From Pelodera strongyloides (Eukaryota; Nematoda; Chromadorea; Rhabditida; Rhabditidae), in NCBI GenBank assembly GCA_036852015.1, contig JAANDG010000033.1, positions 1-64,000 on the forward strand: a DNA stretch of 64,000 nucleotides, given 5' to 3'. Below, piece after piece: positions 1 through 10,800 of this stretch. The notes beneath the pieces were generated by a model. The model did not search any database. It had not been told where the DNA came from and saw only the letters and a list, made by a program, of their open reading frames with translations. The translations under genes and the position numbers were made by a program. How positions within the stretch are numbered: position 1 is the first letter of the stretch; each line of letters opens with the position of its first letter.

Positions 1-1146
1 TCATTTTAGGAAACAAAGAACACTCACAACTCAAAGAACTACCAAATCACAATCCTTGACAACTTTTTATGAAATACTTTTTTGTAATCACTTCGTAGTC
101 TAATTTTTCATTTTTTCTGCTTTATAGAGTCTAACGATTTGCAGACAGTTTAGGAGGAATACGTACGTTCACCAGTTATATAAAGGGCACACTAAAACTA
201 TGTTCGATCCCATGTTTAACATTCGTATAGGTTTCAAAAAGTAAAATAGCGGTCACTTATTCCGCTGCTCTTAGGCTTTGGCAAATTTTTTTTAGGTTAT
301 AGACTTATAGAGTCCAGCAAGTTGCAGACAATTTAGGAGAAATATAGTCAACAGAAACTAAGTTCTACCCCCGTGCTTGATATTGGTGTAGGTTTCAAAA
401 GGAAAATAACAAAAGTGAAACTATTTCCTTCGGACAAATGTTTGCTTCTAACTTATATAGCCCAGCGAAACATTGCAACGTATCATCCAGGCACTTATAT
501 TTTTTTTGAAATTTTTTCGATATTGTTAGATCCAGCAAGTTGCAGACAATTTAGGAGGAATATAGTCAACAGAAACTAAGTTCTAACCCGTGTTCAATAT
601 TGGTATGTGTTTCAAAAGGAAAAATGAGAGACTGGAGACTCTTTATATATACATGTTTCTTCCTAACTTATATAGCCCAGCGAAACATTGCGGCGTATCA
701 GCCACGCGATATTAAGCTGCTTTTAGTAGGCTTCGGCAATTTTTTCGGTCCTAGAGTAGAACAAGTTGCAGACAATTTAGGAGGAATACAGTCAACAGAA
801 ACTAAGATCTATCCCCGTGTTTGATATCGGTGTAGGTTTCAAAAGGAAAAATAACAAAGATGAAAACCATTTCCTTTATGTAAATGTTTGCTTCTAAATT
901 ATATATCCCAGCGAAACATTGCGGCGTATCAGCGCTTATTCCGCTGCTTTTCGGTTTTGGAAATTTTTTGGCCCCTATATTAGTCACACGATTTACAGGC
1001 AATTTAGGAGGAATATAGTCAACGTCCTAAAATGGGCGAACCAAAACTAAGTTCTATCCCCAGGAAACTATTAGATATAGCCCAGTGAAACATAGCGACC
1101 ATCAGCGAATATTGGAAAGACGCCTCAGGCGGCGGTAGCCGACTGG
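1..1146 (+). mobile_element. Helitron-like non-autonomous element, copy 1 (cut by window edge)
   Basis: The stretch is mainly diverged tandem units of about 170-230 bp; landmark phrases (TTGCAGACAATTTAGGAGG, TATAGCCCAGCGAAACATTG) recur near 140-155, 317, 539, 770 and 985. The right end has a GC hairpin (GCCTCAGGC, about 1122-1131) about 12 nt before CTGG at 1143-1146, followed by T. A reverse-complement copy at 34277-35602 stops matching at the same point. A CTRR 3' end with a subterminal hairpin, insertion before T and internal minisatellites are Helitron traits; no transposase is present. The 5' end is uncertain because the window starts there. Confidence 0.55.
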
Positions 1147-1476
1147 TTAACTACATAATTGACAGTAGTCTAACCTATGACATAAAACACGACTTTCGTA
1201 GAACTATTTGGCCTAGAATGAATAGCAGAAATAAGATGGCAATTTGTTTAGAACGGGAATACGCGTCAATATTGTTTGTGTCTGGTGAAATAATCAAAAT
1301 AAGAGTAATGTTGACTCGGAGAGCACGAACCGGCGTTACTAATCCATATACAAAAATGTTCACAGTTATTTGTGCCACGTAAACCATTATCGATGAGCAC
1401 TAGAAGAACATAATGCTATATATACTAAACAAGCAAAGCAAAATCTAAGCAGCAAAAATGCAAAAACAACATTGTG

Positions 1477-1871
1477 TTAAAGGGACAGGCCCATCAAATT
1501 AAAAGTATGTTGACGAGATGTTCATACTTTTTACAAAGCATTTTTACTACAATATATACAAACCAAATTTCACCTTCATTCGTCCTGGGACACTTTTTCC
1601 GATGCACTCAACTCATATGTATACAGTAAAGCTGCAGATTTCAAAGCCGTATACGCTAATTTTGATCGCAGTCTAATTTTACGATAAATTTGCATAGGCA
1701 GCTTGGAAATTTCCGTTTTACGGTATACATATGCGTTGAGCGCATGGGAAAAAAGTTTCCCAGGGTGAATGAAGGTGAAATTTGTTTTGTATATATTGTA
1801 ATAAAATTGCTTTATAATCATTATGAACGTATCGTAAATATAGGTTTACTTTGATGGGCCTGTCCCTTTAA
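1477..1871. mobile_element. Palindromic TTAA-flanked element, family A, copy 1
   Basis: Long imperfect inverted repeat. The left end TTAAAGGGACAGGCCCATCA is mirrored by TGATGGGCCTGTCCCTTTAA at the right end, and the arms continue inward. A second copy is at 36752-37148. No coding capacity; MITE-like. Confidence 0.7.
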
Positions 1872-2618
1872 AGGGTCAGGATCACGAGTAAACATTATTT
1901 TTATACTTTGATATAATATTCCTATTCTCCATACGAGTTTACACATGGGAATTCATTGCTTAGATACAACAATTAGAATCGGCAATTATTTTCTCCGGAA
2001 CCTCCATATTATCGTATTTTTTGCATATTAAGACGGAAGCAGTATGTATGCATTAGGTTATATGCAATTTAAAGCATTTTGCTAGTATCATGATGGGTTT
2101 CCATGTATGCGATACGCACCTGCGAAAATGTCAAACCGCTGTCCATGTTCAAGTCATTTTACATGAATGTCAACTGCCTACCGTAACCCATGCGAATCGC
2201 ACGTTTGACATGGTCCGGCAGCGAAAGTGTAGCAGATCGATCCATACTATTTGAAATAGATCCATACTATTTGAAATAGATCCGTACTATTTTGAAATAG
2301 ATCCATACCAGATCCAAAATCGCTGCGGGACCATGTCATTTACAGCGACTCGAACATGGACAGCGGTTTGACATTTTCGCAGGTGCGAATCGCATAAGTG
2401 GAAACCCCATAAGCGAAAATCTTAAATTTGCATACACACTGGTTAACTCGCCTGTTTAAACGCAAATGTACGATAATACGGAGTGTCCGGATGTTCTAAT
2501 TGCCTGCCTAATAGCTAAACCTACAAAATGGCGTTCCCATGTGTACACTCGTATGAAGAATAGGAATATTATATTAACGTATAAAAATAATGTTTATCTC
2601 GTGAGCCTGACCCTTTAA
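1868..2618. mobile_element. Palindromic TTAA-flanked element, family B
   Basis: Ends are TTAAAGGGTCAGG and CCTGACCCTTTAA. Inner mirrored blocks include AAACCGCTGTCCATGTTC against GAACATGGACAGCGGTTT and the paired phrases around CGCACCTGCGAAAATG. The centre carries a short tandem repeat. Its left TTAA is the right TTAA of the neighbouring family A element. Confidence 0.65.
2238..2310 (+). repeat. 20-bp tandem repeat
   Basis: About 3.5 head-to-tail units of GATCCATACTATTTGAAATA, with a C to G change and one extra T in the third unit. It sits at the centre of the family B palindrome and breaks its symmetry. Confidence 0.8.
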
Positions 2619-2663
2619 TTACCTATAGACCTATAGACCGAAGCAAAAAGATATTGAAAATTA

Positions 2664-3136
2664 TTAAATAGGTACCAGCCAAGTATTTCTACAGCGCATT
2701 TTGGCGACTGCAACATCCGATATTGCATCCCTCTGTGCTGAAGCATTCCTCGTTGACGTCAAGAATTGCCACTGAAATGTAATAATAATAATAATGATCT
2801 TAATTTCCAAATGGTGGTTTTCTAACTAATAGCATAGCGATAGCCTGTGGTTAAGAATATTCAAGATATGCAAAGAAATGGACGCTTCACACTTTTTGGC
2901 CATATTGTGCGAGGGATTACTTGGCGTACTTTGAAAATATACTACTACTGATAGTAATAATGATACATAAATACAAATACTACTCATAAAACTCACTTTC
3001 CAGTTTCTTTTCCAGTGCTCATGTTCTGGTAATATTTGGCCTTCGTTGTTCTGATCAATTTTCTCCAATATCTGAAAAGAACTATGGTACTCACATTTGT
3101 GCAGAAGGTACCATCGGTTTCAGAATTAATTAGCAT
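2664..3136 (-). CDS. Possible small spliced gene, about 60-75 aa, unknown
   Basis: Two exons join cleanly in phase 0: 3071-2997 and 2771-2664, with good acceptors (CTTTTCAG, CATTTCAG) and donor AAA|GTGAGT. They read ...PEHEHWKRNWK then WQFLTSTRNASAQ... and end at TAA 2664. The 5' end is unresolved. An in-frame ATG at 3136 would need a 23-nt intron (3094-3072), which is too short. The exon-like block 3234-3165, placed at normal intron distance, has stops in the required frame. It may be a real gene with an unseen first exon or a decaying one. I do not recognise the family. Confidence 0.3.
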
Positions 3137-3339
3137 TAAAATCAAATCTCAGAAATGCTCACCTTTACAGTATGACGGACTTGTAAATATCATTTCAGTC
3201 AATCAAGAATGAATCGATTGCGCGGCATCTCTCTGAAATTTGATTCGAGTAAATAAGTATAAGATAACAATCTTTATTTTTAAAGACGTTTTTTAACCGG
3301 TCCTACTTCCTAATTGGATAAAATAATTAAATAATACCC

Positions 3340-4136
3340 TCTTCATGCTTCATGCTGAAAAAAAGGAAGAAACGATATTATCATTTTCGTAACCAAGCAC
3401 TTACCTTTACGGACAACCTTATTTTCCTGCATTCTGGTCGAAGGAATGACACTCGCTATCCTGTGGTTTACGCACATTCTTTCCTTAAAGTTAAACTTGA
3501 AACACAAGCCGGTAGTAGTATAGAGCAGGAAAACAAACATTTGTTGACCAATGTAAAAGTTATCGTAACTTTATAGTTTATTGCATGCAGAATTTGTTCA
3601 TAACTTACGCCCGATTTAGTGATAAATAAATCAAGCAAACAATAAACAAATTTCACAAGCAAATATTAAACATGGCACAATTGACACATACAATAGCTGG
3701 GTAGCACGGTTATTACGAACCTAATTGAGTGCCTTACAATAAAGCGACAAAAGAAATAATACTACAATAAAAAATACAAAGAAGAATAAACATAAATAAG
3801 TTAGTTTCGAAGAAAAACGAGAATGCCGTTTGCACGAAATGCGACAAGTCTCATTTGGCTGCGTAGAAACGATCGATAAAGAGACACCTGTCTACCTTTA
3901 TGCATTTTTGTTCGCCTACACCAGGCCTACACCAGGCGCACCTCAGGCCCACGAGCCGCCCACCTTTTCATGTCGCACGAGCTACTATCCTCTTTGGGCG
4001 AGAGGTGCGCCTGGTGTAGGCGAGGTGTAGGCGGCCCACCTTTTTCGGGCCTGGTGTAGGCCGCGCACCGGCCAAGTTTCCTCAGTGAAGGCATACGAGC
4101 GCGCCAATGCTCTGCAATCATTTATTATTTATTCTT
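3340..4136. other. Stretch without a supported gene; GC-rich inverted repeat
   Basis: Opposing ORFs at 3343-3662 show no consistent splice structure. At about 3913-4065 there is a GC-rich cluster of the phrase CGCCTACACCAGGC in both orientations (for example GCCTGGTGTAGG), which explains the ORFs there. Confidence 0.5.
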
Positions 4137-4307
4137 TTAAAGCGAAATGCCAGCTCCTTTGGAAAATTTGCATATGATAAGCAAATCCTATGTATCCTAT
4201 GCTAATTTTGCGCGATCGTCCACGGCTATCGCGCAAAATTAGCATAGGATACATAGGATTTGCTTATCATATGCAAATTTTCCAAAGGAGCTGACATTTC
4301 GCTTTAA
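4137..4307. mobile_element. Near-perfect palindromic element, family C, copy 1
   Basis: About 170 bp made of two roughly 80-bp arms. It starts TTAAAGCGAAATGCCAGC and ends GCTGACATTTCGCTTTAA around a short loop at GATCGTCCACGGC. Sister copy at 33467-33637 inside an SLC7 intron. Flanked by TTAA, non-coding. Confidence 0.85.
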
Positions 4308-4340
4308 ACATTTGTCTTTTAACAGGTGAAAAATTTGATC

Positions 4341-4529
4341 CTAAACAGATAATTCCGATCTATGTTCTAAATATAAGAATTCGTCGTAAATTTGGAAAGC
4401 TATACCAGATTCGTCCACAGCGTTCTTGTCCTTGTGTACGCCCAAATCTAAAGATATATGACGATTCAATTGTTTGGCGACCACCTCGTGATAAATTTGT
4501 GGCCGAGTTTCATCGAAAACCCTCATCAG
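4341..4529 (-). CDS. Isolated protein-like exon with weak BOK BH3-region resemblance
   Basis: An open stretch follows a possible acceptor (GACCAG at 4532-4530) and runs to TAG at 4341. It reads LMRVFDETRP then QIYHEVVAKQLNRHIS and is not low-complexity. By memory the RP-x-x-Y..VA-x-QL..IS pattern resembles the BH3 region of BOK, but the BH1 and BH2 regions are absent. It lies just after the Ly6 stop on the same strand. No partner exon was found. It could be a pseudogene fragment or chance. Confidence 0.2.
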   Translation of the reverse strand: MMRVFDETRPQIYHEVVAKQLNRHISLDLGVHKDKNAVDESGIAFQIYDEFLYLEHRSELSV

Positions 4530-4544
4530 CTGGTCATCAAATGG

Positions 4545-6466
4545 TCACGAAAAAACTAAACGCGGGTTCAATTCTGAACCCTGACAACCTAGAAACTACA
4601 ACCCGGCTATCCCACTGGATTTTGTGGCGAGTCCCTAGCTAATTTGCCATCTGGTCTTGTGCATATGTTAGATATTGTATGCGGAATTGTATGTCCAGAA
4701 AGGTGCAATACTCTTTCTATTTTTCACTCACCGTTGCAGAGCTGCGAGGCACACAAACCGCAGATAGGTTCCGGGTTTTCCCGAAAACCGTAAAGGCCGA
4801 TTTCATCAGCACAACTTCGGGCACATCCCTTGCGTTGAACCACTAAAACATTGATTGCAGCAACATGTACGAGGCTCACGGCAGGCGTACCGTGTACGCA
4901 CACAAACGCACACACACATACACACACGCACACGAACAAACACACAACACACAAACACACACACACACACCACTCTTCATGCTGATGTGTGAGGTCTGCG
5001 CCTATACTATGTTCTTAAGCGCGCGGTGCGGTTACAGCTAGACCCCCTAATAAAGCGTGCGAGCGATGCGCCTATTATTTCCCACCCGCGCGACGCGGTT
5101 ACCCATTATGAGCCAACCGCGAAAAGCAGTTGCCCGTAATCTAACCGCGCGGTTGAGAGGCTCACGAGGATTATGTGCTCAAATAGTTTCCTTTTATCGA
5201 AAGATGATGGTAGTTAATTCCGAAAGACATGCTTTCAATTAAAATCCAATTATCCTACTTCCAAGTAAAAGCTTTTGCTTTGTAAATCATGTCTTTCGGA
5301 ATTAAATACCATCGTCTTTCAATAAAAGGAAACCATTTGGGCACTTCATTCTCGTGAGCCTCCTCCTTTAAGACCAAATAGTGAGGAAATGGTACCCGCG
5401 CGACGCGATTACTGCTACCCGCGCTGTGCGGTTACGGTTACGTCTAAGCGCACGATGCGGTTACTGATAACCGCACTGTGCGGTTACTTTTTCTAAAGCA
5501 GTCGGCCGGCGGACTTCTTCGAGTTTTTGCATCTGGTATCACGCGCGTTATGGCCGAGTGGTCTAAGCGCTCTTACTCGTGAGTAGACAAAGGTTAAATT
5601 CCACCCAAGTGCTTCTGTCTTGTGTTGAAGTACATCATTGTGTTCATCTATTCAGATACATCTTCATATACAATAAATCATTCGGTTTTTTTTAAATTAT
5701 GCTATCGACTTTTAGGGGGTGGGACTTATGGCTAGTGCGGCGGCTACGGCTACCCGCACGACGCGTTTCCGAGCAATACGCGCGCCGCGTCGGGCGCTCG
5801 TGGACCCTAGTAGTTGTCAAAAAATCGTCCTGTTTGAACATTTTAACTCCCGCTCTGGCCAATTGCAATGTAATTGGCCTGGATGGTTCTGTGTGAAAAA
5901 AAAACCTCTGTATTTCTGTTGAACTAACCATTTATGTCCTCTCACCGGCGGAGTCTCTTTAATATCCAAAAAGGAACAAACAGAACCCAGCTCGCTGAAT
6001 GCAAATCTTCCTACCTCCTTGTGTGTCAGCAACTGTGTAACACTGATGACCATTGGGGCACGGAATCACACGCGTATCCTCCGGGCAATCCTTGTCGCAC
6101 GAGTAACATACTATGCAGAATGCTGCAATTTATTTATTTATTTATTAGGGGTCTAAAAAAGGAACTCTGCTATCAAGCCATACACCATACGCTTTGAACA
6201 AATGAACAAATGAACTTCTACTCCCCTTGAATAAAGGAGCACGCTCTCGTGGTAAAATATTTGTTTATTTATTTATTTAAGACGACAGGACAGTCTGGTT
6301 CAAGTCTTCTGATCCAAGCACACGAATGGTAAGAAATTTTATGACAAAGTCTGCATCTCCAAAACGTCACTATATTGAATCACTATATTAAAAGTAAGTT
6401 TTATCGTTATCATCGAATTTATTTACCTGATGAAAGTAGCAACGTGAAAACGAACAACCGAAGCAT
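4545..6466 (-). CDS. Secreted Ly6/uPAR-type three-finger protein, 100 aa
   Basis: Four exons with matching phases: 6466-6427, 6122-6015, 4842-4732 and 4588-4545. Residues 1-14 form a hydrophobic signal peptide (MLRLFVFTLLLSSA). The mature part has an N-terminal CYSC (Cys16, 19, 22), then Cys26, 35 and 41, and after the intron KGCARSC (Cys56, 60), Cys77, Cys80 and the closing LCN at 84-86. This is the layout of the Ly6/three-finger fold, used in secreted or GPI-anchored receptor modulators. The tail is short and not hydrophobic, so no GPI signal is seen and the product is probably secreted. Cys88 lies beyond the usual LCN end. An acceptor TTTACTTTAG lies one base before the ATG. The 1.2-kb intron 2 holds repeats and a SINE. 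The last exon is the least certain. Confidence 0.65.
5040..5500. repeat. GC-rich inverted and tandem repeat complex
   Basis: An inverted repeat pairs about 5150-5240 (GAGGCTCACGAGGATTATGT, TTCCGAAAGACATG) with 5286-5365 (CATGTCTTTCGGAATT, TTCTCGTGAGCCTC). Flanking both sides are many variants of GCGCGRTGCGGTTAC, a diverged 15-20 bp repeat. It lies in Ly6 intron 2. Confidence 0.6.
5543..5640 (+). mobile_element. tRNA-derived SINE candidate, copy 1
   Basis: A Leu/Ser-tRNA-like A box (TGGCCGAGTGGTCTAAG, 5551-5567) and a degenerate B box (GGTTAAATTCC, 5592-5602) are followed by tail AAGTGCTTCTGTCTTG. The same tail, with one mismatch, follows the tRNA-like head at 26717-26622 on the minus strand. 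Acceptor-stem pairing is absent, so this is not a working tRNA. Confidence 0.5.
6195..6275 (+). mobile_element. Degraded end of GTGCAC-type TIR element
   Basis: CCTTGAATAAAGGAGCACGCTCTCGTGG followed by ATTTATTT repeats matches the right terminus of the full element at 58089-58462. Confidence 0.4.
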
Positions 6467-6867
6467 TCTAAAGTAAAATAGGTATTAAAATGAAGAAACA
6501 GCGGGTGCTTCTGCTCAATATCAAAAATTGGAAATTTACTATATAAGGATTTTCTGATGTGGAAACTGTAGTATTGTATAAGACTATCAGCATCAGAAAC
6601 CCCCATCTTGAACAAAAAAAACGGTCGGTCTCAAAGTCAAACCGCCATACAGATGGGAAAGAAAGAATCAAATTAGTTTGCTAAATTTTGCAGCCGACGA
6701 GGTGACTTGGCTTGTTTTTTGGTGCAGTACGTACCGGGGGTCACGCTTAAAAGTCCGTTTTTATCTTCTCTTACTCTTAGGCTAAACGATGGTAAGCCAT
6801 AAACGAAAGCAAATGGGAAAGCTACGCATCCAGATTACAGGAAAAATGCGAACACAACTAGAAAAAT

Positions 6868-6923
6868 ACACTATTTGGCGGATAACCGGGTACGTCCGTA
6901 CCCGGTTATCCGCCAAATAGTGT
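6868..6923. repeat. Perfect 26-bp-arm palindrome
   Basis: Arm 6868-6893 (starting ACACTATTTGGCGG) is the exact reverse complement of 6898-6923, with loop GTCC. No mismatch was seen. It lies between two minus-strand genes. Confidence 0.9.
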
Positions 6924-7835
6924 CCCAAAAACCATTTTGTGACCGGTTTTTGACCTGTTCTCGATTGTTTTCGAGAGAATGTCACAGAGTATAGCGTTAG
7001 TTCCTCCGCTTCCGATTTAACAACAAAAAGAACACCGAGAATTAATCTCTAGCACTCCAGACTTATTATGAACATGCAGATCAGGGTGCGCACCGAAAAA
7101 TAACTTCAGCACTTGGTTTGTTTGTTTGTTCGGACCAGTTTTCCGTGTTTCCGAGTTTATTTCCTAACTAATACAACGAGTGAAGTGTGAAATTATTCTT
7201 CCATTAGTCATATATTTTTATTATCAATGTTTGGTTTCGGCGCCAGCTCTATCACAACTAATCATAGATAATCTGTTACGCTAATGCATAATTCCACTGT
7301 TCTTTGAGTATCTTCAGTGTCTGTAAACCGGCTTGAACAGGACTCGCAAATTTGCTGAATCATCGCATGCATAGATGATAGCACATCCACAGACAGTCCA
7401 AATGCAAACAATATAACACAAACAAAGCTCATAATATTAAAATTTATTAAATTAAATACATATTTTTATTAATTATTATATCACGATTTTAGAAGAGTCG
7501 CATTGCAATCAGAGAGAACGCAGCAGATAACAGCGTTGACAGTTGGACACCACTGTTGTAGCCTGAAATCCACGAAATTTATAACAAATCTATGATGTTA
7601 TATATTCTTATTTCTGACTATAGTTTTTGCTATATACTAGCTTTTGTAACACTACGCGGCCTGATATTTCAATTACATACGCAACCAACAAGTTGTATAC
7701 ATAACATACATAGTGAGCAGGTGAAGTTCAAGGGCCCATTTCTGAGACCAAGGCTCTTGAAACTTGAAATGTGAAATGGTGCACAGCAATTAACATGCCT
7801 TAGGCTTGGGTGCAATATTGGTGCAGATTTGGTGC
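6924..7835. other. Intergenic, no gene seen
   Basis: AT-rich spacer between the Ly6 gene and the 3' end of the Gly/His-rich gene, both on the minus strand. No convincing exon, RNA gene or repeat was found. Confidence 0.5.
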
Positions 7836-10800
7836 TCAATGGTGGTTGTGCTTACCATGTCCGTGACCATGACGATGGTGCTCATGCTCTGCAAAAGAAT
7901 AAAATGTGAAACCATAAAAATAGGTTTTTCAAGTTTCAAATTTTAAAGAAGTATAACACGTGATTTGACAACGCATGCTGAGCAATTTCATTGCCATGTA
8001 TAATACAAAAATGATAGTGCGCTTCTGGGCACCTGCGTTAAAGAAGGGCGCACAATTTGCATATAACTCATGAGAATGCATAGGTGCGGAGGTCCAGAAT
8101 ACTTGCACTAGCCACGTGCCATACGGCTCTAAAACAGTACCTGCGCTTCAAAAGAAAAGTGGCGAAATGTGCAGTTAAATAAGTTGAAAATATAAACAGT
8201 GTTAGTAAGTAGTACTCATAGCAAAGTGAAAGGTAGAAAGTTGACGACTCATGCTCATGCACAGTAAGACCTTTGCTTTAAAGGGAGAGGCGGAGAGGCC
8301 CACGAGAAAAAAACTGTTTCTTAATTTACTTGCATAGAATGTCCGGAATTTCAAAAATATTACTGTGAAAACCGCATTTCTTTACGCCTAGAACTCGCAC
8401 AGTTGTTCCTCGGCAAACTGTTCGGCCAGGTACCGTAGTCAGAATCAATTTTTGCTCTTTTAGGGTATTAAGGTATTGGAAACACTTTGTGAAAATGGTA
8501 GAAATGTTCTTCATTCGTTTAACAATCATTATGAAGAGAAAGAATGCTAATGGATGGATTAAACCGTAAAAACGTATTTTAACCTTTCTGGCTACGGTAC
8601 CTGGCCGAACTTTTTGCCGTGAAATATCTCTGCGAGTACTAGGCGTAAACGTAAATAGATGCGGTTTTCACTGTAATGTTTCTGAAATTCCGGACATTCT
8701 CTTCAAGTGAATTAAGAACAACTTTTTTCCCGTGGGCCTCTTCCTTTAAGTCAGAAATAAGTACAAACTAAATACCAGGCTGAGCTCCATGTCCGATACC
8801 ACCATTGGGAGACGCACCATGGCCGAGTCCTGACCAGATTCGATATTACTATTTTTTAATTCGAATAACGACAATACGGTCCAGTGTCCAATGATAAATG
8901 TTATGCGTGTTAAATAAAGGTGTCCAGGAATTTCAAGACAGAAAAAGTCAGATTCATGCATTTAATCGTGCATTGTAATGTCAACGCAGCTTTCCACCAA
9001 AGCATATATAATTATGTGCATATGCATAAGTGCAAGCAAGAAAGCGCAAAATATTCATAAAAGTTTACCTGATCCGCCATTGTAACCAGCGCCGCCTCCA
9101 ATTCCTAGAAATAAATCATAAGTTAGTTTACGATCCAGTATACACAGACGCTATCGTAGTACTAGAGACCCCGTTGTCATGAGCCTACCATCGGAAATAT
9201 GCTAATCGAGGCTGTCCTGTTACACAGATACAGCTGAAAATATCCGACCCAACCCAAGTTTAACAAAAAGAATTAGCCTACATTACTAAAGTTTAGTATT
9301 TCTATTAGACGATAACAGGGCCGCCAATCGGTAGGCGTGCTAATTTAGACTAATGACATGCTATCACAAGTGAAACCTCTTTACCTCCATTGTAACCAGC
9401 GCCGCCACCGATTCCTGAAAATAACTCAAAACATCATCGAGAGTACGGGAAAACAGCATACAAACCAGTATACTGCAGTAATGACGAATGGCTAATGGCC
9501 ATACGTTGTACTCTAGCGCTATACCTATACCGTGGTTATGAAACACTTAAAGGGACGCGGTCACCGTTTTGGCCCTTATGTATACTTTGTGTTTTTATTA
9601 TCTTCATTATTTATAACACATAGTGTTGGGAAAATATCTTGCAAGAAACACGGCAACAGCGAGTAAAATGATGACGAAAAATTTTGTCCTCGCTCCAATA
9701 CGCACCGTAACACCCTAGTAATTGTCCAGCATATAGCCGTGCTGATAATGACTCGACGAACGTTATTCCACTAATTAATCGGTCGAATACCTGAATACCT
9801 CACGGGCATTATAACATTTGGTTTTCTATGGCTAATTGTGGACCTTGGATCGGACGCAAGTTTTTTAATCAATGAATTTCTCTCCGAAAACAGCGTTTTT
9901 CGTCGGATTTTTTCCAACACTATGTTTTTCATACTGTGCAGTTAATAAAAACACAAAGTATACATAAGGGTCAAAACGGTGACCGCGTCCCTTTAAATAT
10001 CACTGCGAACCATTGTTGCCGTGTAATTTATCAAAACAAGATTTACCAATACTAAACTCACACTAACCAAATCTTCAAAATGCTTGTTTTTGTATGAAAT
10101 ATAGAAAATCATTACCATTATTGTATCCAGCGCCGTTGCCAATTCCTAAATACGAAAATTTATGAATTATGAAATGATTACCAATATTCTGCATTCATAT
10201 CCATGATTGGTCTAGTCAGAATCGATTGAATGGAAATGGAAAAGAGCGCTGCCGGAAAATATGGTGGAGCGCGGCTTCGATCCCAGTTGAGCCAGGTTTG
10301 CAATTAATACCGCTTCACTCTTGCGAATACACGTGCACACACACACACACATCTTATTATTATCATTGATGCGCTTACCAATATTACTGGTAATTCTAAG
10401 GTCTAAGGCCGTTTTCACAAAATTTTAACGCTGAGGTAGGTTACAGGCGTCTAATGTTTAGCGTGCTCTCTCGGCTTTATATGCTTTTTACAGGCAGCGA
10501 ACAGAAGGCCGAGAGAGCACGCTAAACAGGAGACGCCTGTAACCTACCACAGCGTTAAACTTTTGTGAAATCGGCCTAAAACACTACGTGCGAGTGATTC
10601 TGTGCCACATTTCTTGCACGACAGAACCACCGACCTGGAGCGCCCTGTCCATTATTACCATACGGATTGTAACCCTCGTTACCGTAGGCATTGTATCCAG
10701 AGCTACCGTAGGCGCCATTACCGATCCCTAGACTTTGAAGTTTCTGCGGCTCAAAGCACAAAAAATGTCCGCATGTTAACCCGAAAGATAATTAGATTCT

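Noticed and set aside
3095..3136. First exon (MLINSETDG...) for the small gene at 2664-3071
   Set aside because: The frame fits, but the intron would be 23 nt, shorter than a spliceosomal intron can be expected to be.
10375..10400. 17-nt mini-exon in the Gly/His-rich gene
   Set aside because: It is flanked by TTAG and GTAAG but its length breaks the phase-1 pattern and it does not encode the repeat.
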